From contig CALMMX010000078.1 in assembly GCA_937868545.1 (NCBI GenBank), positions 1-64,000 of the forward strand: DNA of 64,000 nucleotides, read 5' to 3'. Positions 60,585 through 64,000 of this stretch are shown here, piece after piece. Source of the DNA: an uncultured Bacteroidota bacterium. Its GTDB lineage: Bacteria > Bacteroidota > Bacteroidia > B-17B0 > Aurantibacillaceae. Every line of letters starts with the position of its first letter. Position 1 is the stretch's first letter. The translations under genes were made by a program, and so were the position numbers. The notes under the pieces are model-generated. The model had not been told where the DNA came from, ran no database searches, and was given only the letters and a program-made list of their open reading frames with translations.

Positions 60585-61718
60585 TTAGTTCATGACTAAC
60601 GTGTGTGTAATACTTTGTTTTGGGAGTAACATTTTTATTTTTGATTGCTTCTCAAGAGCAACAATTTCTTGTTCTTTGGCATTGGTTAATTCTCCATAAC
60701 ATGCATCAAGTGTTTGTTGAGCTTTAGCTTCTTCTCTCATCTCTCTGCTTATTTTTATAGCGTAATCGGCTTCATCTATTAAGTTTTGAATATCGTTAAA
60801 CTTTTTGGTTTTACTAGATAATTCATTTAATACAGCTAAAATTGCTTGCTTTGTTTGGTTGTAATACTGGAGAGTTATTTGTCCTTCTAAATCAGATAAT
60901 TCTATTTTTCGTTTTAAATAGTCTTGTTCTAATTCGTTAGCCTCTTTTAGCATTATTGTAGCTTCTCCTAAGGGCTTATTAATTGCATTATTTCTTATTT
61001 CGTCAATTGTAACTTTTAAATTGTCGGCATTTTCTATGAGTTGTTTTATAGCTTGGTTTGTAGCATTATCTTTTGAAATTATGCTTACTGTATTAGCTAA
61101 GTAACTTTTAGAGTTTTCTGCTTTTGTATTTTTAGAAACAATTTGTGATTTTTGATTTTGAATAGACTCTTCGTATAAAACGTAAAGGGCCTTTTTTTGA
61201 ATTGCAAGAGCTTGCATTTCTTTATAATTTGCATTAGTTAAGCCCTTTAGTTTTGCCGAATTGTCTATTTGGGATGTTGCATCTTCAATCATTTGTAAGC
61301 CAATTTTTATAAGCATTTCGGCTTCATTGTTAAAGTATGCAGCATTTTTTTTAACCTCGTTAACTGTATTTTGTTCGCTTAATTTTTTTAATATTAGTTG
61401 CTTATTAGTATTATAGGTAGAATAGTTTTTTTCAATTTGAAATGAAGCAAGATTGATGTTTAATTCTAAGGTTTTGTTTTCTAATTGAATTAAATTATTC
61501 TTTAAATTATTTTGACTTTCACTTAACAAGTTTGCTTCTTTTATTAGCAAATCCATATTAGTTTCGTTACTGTTTAGCGAAATAGTTGTGGGATTTGTAA
61601 TTTTACTTCCCATAATATCTTCTCTAATTTTAAGAGCTTGGTTCTCTTGTGTTTGGCCGTATACCATTGCTTGGAAGGTAATAGCCAACAATGTTGGAGT
61701 TAAAGTAAAAGTTTTCAT
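60585..61718 (-). CDS. Exported coiled-coil protein
   Basis: The protein has 377 residues with a signal peptide (MKTFTLTPTLLAITFQAMVYGQ). The mature part is almost entirely helical with long coiled-coil segments (LLIKEANLLSESQNNLKNNLIQLE; MLKEANELEQDYLKRKIELSDLE). One Cys occurs near the end (LDACYGE). I do not recognise a family. Its repeats of about 70 residues, each beginning near 'xLIxEAxxLx', suggest duplicated helical units. A structural role in the periplasm is plausible but not shown. It is preceded by the 330-bp gap described separately. Confidence 0.7.
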   Translation of the reverse strand: MKTFTLTPTLLAITFQAMVYGQTQENQALKIREDIMGSKITNPTTISLNSNETNMDLLIKEANLLSESQNNLKNNLIQLENKTLELNINLASFQIEKNYSTYNTNKQLILKKLSEQNTVNEVKKNAAYFNNEAEMLIKIGLQMIEDATSQIDNSAKLKGLTNANYKEMQALAIQKKALYVLYEESIQNQKSQIVSKNTKAENSKSYLANTVSIISKDNATNQAIKQLIENADNLKVTIDEIRNNAINKPLGEATIMLKEANELEQDYLKRKIELSDLEGQITLQYYNQTKQAILAVLNELSSKTKKFNDIQNLIDEADYAIKISREMREEAKAQQTLDACYGELTNAKEQEIVALEKQSKIKMLLPKQSITHTLVMN

Positions 61719-62048
61719 GGCTTAAGTTTTTTAAATGGGTTTGATTTTTCATTCGTGGTATGTTTTATTTTTTATTGATTATTATGGGCAATACATTTTC
61801 ACGCGTTAAAAAACGATTATTATTAAGCACGAAAAAACGAATTGAATGTTGCTACTTTTTTACCAGCCCCGCATTAAAAATTAATGTTGGGTACCTAGTT
61901 CTTTTTTGTTTAGTTACTTGTTTGTACTCTAAAAAATAAAAAAGGTTATCATTTTAACATTCACTTTATAAACTTTTTTTAGTTAATAAACTTTTGAAAC
62001 CTTGTAAATATTAATCTTAAAGGTTCAATGCAGGAGAAGATAAAAACA
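61719..62048. other. 330-bp non-coding region
   Basis: This region lies between the coiled-coil gene and the EamA gene, both on the minus strand. Two copies of AAAAAACGA (61808-61816 and 61832-61840) lie 24 bp apart. A 6-bp stem AACCTT / AAGGTT (61998-62003 and 62020-62025) with a 16-nt loop lies just past the EamA stop and might be a weak terminator. No TAnnTTTG box, gene or known RNA is evident. Confidence 0.5.
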
Positions 62049-62930
62049 TTAATTTAAAAGTATAGGGAGTAAACCAAGTATTAAAATGGCCATTATACTT
62101 AGCCCAATTCCGAACCAGTTTTTCTTAGATAATTTTTCTTTGAAAACTATCACTGATATAATGGTTGAAACAGTAAGTATACTTAAATTATTAATTGGAA
62201 ATAATGCTGATGATTCTAATATGCCAGAACCTAATGCCTTTGCCAAGAAAAACATGGTTCCATAGTTAATTACTCCTAATACTATTCCTGCGGGTATAGC
62301 TTTTACATCAATTTTTTCTTTCTTAACAAGTATTTGATACGCTAATACAATAGCTCCAAAACAAAATGCTGTAGAGAAAATGGTAGATAGAAAAACATCT
62401 AAATCGTTACCTTGAAGTAAATTGCTTTGAACATGATTTATGGATGAGTCAATAATACCACTGGCAATAAAAATTACAAGCGGAAATAACCACCAGTATT
62501 TAGATTCATTTTTCTTACCAGCTTCTTTATGTGACACAAAATACACGGCGAGTATGGCTAATAAAACGCCTATTACTTTTGTAAGCGTTAGTTTATCGTT
62601 ATAAAAAATAATGGCAAGACTTATTGGTATTACAACCGACATACGCTGTGACACTTGAGCAACAGATATCCCTTGTTTTGCAGTAGTTTCAGATATTACA
62701 AATAAACTTCCAATAAAAACTAAACCTAAACCTAGAGCAAAGGTAATCCATACTTGATCAAACACGTTTAACGGCGTTACATTTGATTGTGTTGTTAAAA
62801 AGCCTAACGACCCAGCAATGATGTAGTTTACAATAATTGTTTGAAACGAATTAATGTTTTTTATTGCAATAATTTTAAATGATATCCCAAATAATACGGA
62901 TACCAAAATAGAGGAAATTAAGAAAATCAT
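62049..62930 (-). CDS. EamA/DMT superfamily transporter
   Basis: This is a membrane protein of 293 residues with about ten helices in two halves. Landmarks are LISSILVSVLFGISFKIIAIK in helix 1, GISVAQVSQRMSVVIPISLAIIFY closing the first half, and GILESSALFPINNLSILTVSTIISVIVFKEK in the second. The protein ends with a hydrophobic LILGLLPILLN. The substrate is unknown. Its start overlaps the stop of ribD by 4 bp (ATGA), so it is co-transcribed with ribD. A riboflavin-related substrate would be a guess from position only. Confidence 0.9.
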   Translation of the reverse strand: MIFLISSILVSVLFGISFKIIAIKNINSFQTIIVNYIIAGSLGFLTTQSNVTPLNVFDQVWITFALGLGLVFIGSLFVISETTAKQGISVAQVSQRMSVVIPISLAIIFYNDKLTLTKVIGVLLAILAVYFVSHKEAGKKNESKYWWLFPLVIFIASGIIDSSINHVQSNLLQGNDLDVFLSTIFSTAFCFGAIVLAYQILVKKEKIDVKAIPAGIVLGVINYGTMFFLAKALGSGILESSALFPINNLSILTVSTIISVIVFKEKLSKKNWFGIGLSIMAILILGLLPILLN

Positions 62931-63973
62931 AGGGGAGTATTTTTTATTATGTATAAATTATCATTTCCTATTTGTTGAAATGATTGGTTTTTGAATTCGA
63001 GTTCAGGAGCTTCTAAACCTGAATGAAAATTAAGATTAGGATTTACAAACACTCTTGCTTCATCCCATTGATTAGTATCTATAAAGTGAGTAAGTGTTCT
63101 AGTGCCGCCTTCAATTATTACAGAATTAATATTTTGCTTGTATAAATAAGCAAGGAGTTCATCAATAAAATTTGTGAAATCTATTTTAATATAATGCAAA
63201 TTGTTTTTTCTTTCAGTCTTAATTGAATTAAATATTAAGGTTGTTGCATCATCATTAAAAATATGATGCTGTAAATTTAATTGCAAGGTTCTATCAATAA
63301 CAATTCTTATAGGGTTGTTACCAGAATGTAAACGTGCTGTAAGTTTTGGGTTATCTGCAAGTACTGTATTAAAACCTACTAAAATAGCCTGTTCCTCTGT
63401 TCTCCATTGGTGAGAAAGAGTTTTGCTTTCATAACCAGTTATCCAATTTTCTTCTGTGTTTTTTGGAATAGGCATTTTACTTATATACCCATCATTTGTT
63501 TGCGCCCATTTTAAAATAATGTATGGACGTTGTGTGTTGTGAAATGTAAAAAAACGTTTATTTAATTCTTTGCATTCATTTTCTAAAACTCCATGTATAA
63601 CCTCAATTCCTGCAGCTTTTAATTTTTCAATGCCTTTGCCTGCAACAAGAGGATTAATATCTAAATTACCAACTACAACTTTTTTGATGCCTTTACTAAT
63701 TATTAAATCGGCACAAGGTGGTGTTTTGCCATGATGTGAGCATGGTTCTAAATTTACATATAGAGTTGACTGTTTTAATAAATCGTCGTTTACTTTTTTT
63801 ATTGCATTAGGCTCAGCGTGTTCATTTCCATATTTACTATGAAAGCCTTCTGCAATTATTTTATTATCATGAACTAAAACGCATCCAACCATAGGGTTTG
63901 GTGCCACATTGCCAAGTCCTTGTAACGCAAGTTCAATGCAACGGTTCATGTATGTTTCGTGTATATTAATCAC
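62927..63973 (-). CDS. ribD: Bifunctional riboflavin biosynthesis protein RibD
   Basis: This is a two-domain enzyme of 348 residues. The N-terminal deaminase (1 to about 145) has the zinc site His52/Glu54 in HAEPNAI with Cys78 and Cys87 in EPCSHHGKTPPCAD. The C-terminal reductase (about 150-348) contains PYIILKWAQTNDGYIS, AILVGFNTVLADNPKLTAR and SVIIEGGTRTLTHFI. It performs the second and third steps of riboflavin synthesis. The start is GTG at 63973, because the HETYMNRCIELA segment just after it is conserved in Bacteroidota RibD; ATG at 63949 would cut it. An in-frame stop lies at the window edge upstream, so the gene is complete. Confidence 0.96.
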   Translation of the reverse strand: MINIHETYMNRCIELALQGLGNVAPNPMVGCVLVHDNKIIAEGFHSKYGNEHAEPNAIKKVNDDLLKQSTLYVNLEPCSHHGKTPPCADLIISKGIKKVVVGNLDINPLVAGKGIEKLKAAGIEVIHGVLENECKELNKRFFTFHNTQRPYIILKWAQTNDGYISKMPIPKNTEENWITGYESKTLSHQWRTEEQAILVGFNTVLADNPKLTARLHSGNNPIRIVIDRTLQLNLQHHIFNDDATTLIFNSIKTERKNNLHYIKIDFTNFIDELLAYLYKQNINSVIIEGGTRTLTHFIDTNQWDEARVFVNPNLNFHSGLEAPELEFKNQSFQQIGNDNLYIIKNTPL

Positions 63974-64000
63974 TATAAATTTATTAGTTGAATACTTCTA

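Noticed and set aside
1-64000. tRNA, rRNA, CRISPR, insertion sequences, prophage or integrase genes
   Set aside because: Intergenic regions were read for cloverleafs, spaced direct repeats and transposase motifs, and none was found.

Overview
The window is a 64 kb stretch of a strongly AT-rich (by eye about 30% G+C) Bacteroidota chromosome. Four things point to the phylum. There are seven probable type IX secretion system (T9SS) cargo proteins with C-terminal sorting domains, plus a PorP/SprF-family protein. Promoters have the Bacteroidota form TTG-N19-TAnnTTTG. Shine-Dalgarno sequences are largely absent. Many families are typical of the phylum (DUF6089, MbnP, triple-tyrosine sensor kinases, DUF4139). 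I cannot name the genus. I saw no tRNA, rRNA, CRISPR array, prophage or insertion sequence. The DNA is densely coding, and only two gaps exceed 300 bp.

Layout. 1-4.1 kb: end of an unknown protein, a DUF2306 membrane protein with kynureninase, and a divergent radical SAM/SPASM gene with a possibly leaderless GTG start. 4.1-13.5 kb: EttA, a giant T9SS type B PKD/SBBP protein, a subtilase and a DUF6089 barrel. 13.5-16 kb: a probable copper-handling cassette (Cys-rich exported peptide, MbnP lipoprotein, CDIC barrel protein) with no MbnH nearby. 16.2-20.5 kb: a minus-strand unit of collagen-like lipoprotein, CE1-type esterase, SiaB-like GHKL protein and GH44 glycanase, driven by a textbook promoter. 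20.6-24.2 kb and 31.3-34.9 kb: two similar triple-tyrosine sensor kinase/NarL regulator pairs. The second is followed on the same strand by long-form urocanate hydratase, a DUF885 peptidase-like lipoprotein, ACMSD and a small unknown protein. With kynureninase at 1.7 kb this indicates tryptophan and histidine catabolism.

35-46 kb: two tandem T9SS propeller proteins, a photolyase, a DUF4139 protein, PorP/SprF, a HisKA_2 histidine kinase, a SpoIIE phosphatase and YceI. 46.4-50.3 kb: a four-gene minus-strand run (orphan peptide-binding lipoprotein, membrane J-protein, alpha/beta hydrolase, GNAT). 50.5-57 kb: an exported unknown protein, a VOC protein, an OmpA/TSP3 protein, an EamA transporter, then rplU-rpmA and serS. 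57-64 kb: an unknown lipoprotein, a COQ7-like diiron protein overlapping a B12-domain radical SAM gene, an exported coiled-coil protein, an EamA transporter and ribD.

The strongest candidates for new biology are: ribosomal protein L27 fused to a helix-hairpin-helix module; the COQ7-like diiron/radical SAM pair in a lineage that makes menaquinone; the MbnP cassette without MbnH; a REP-like element captured in frame inside the DUF885 gene; and palindromes beside both kinase/regulator systems.
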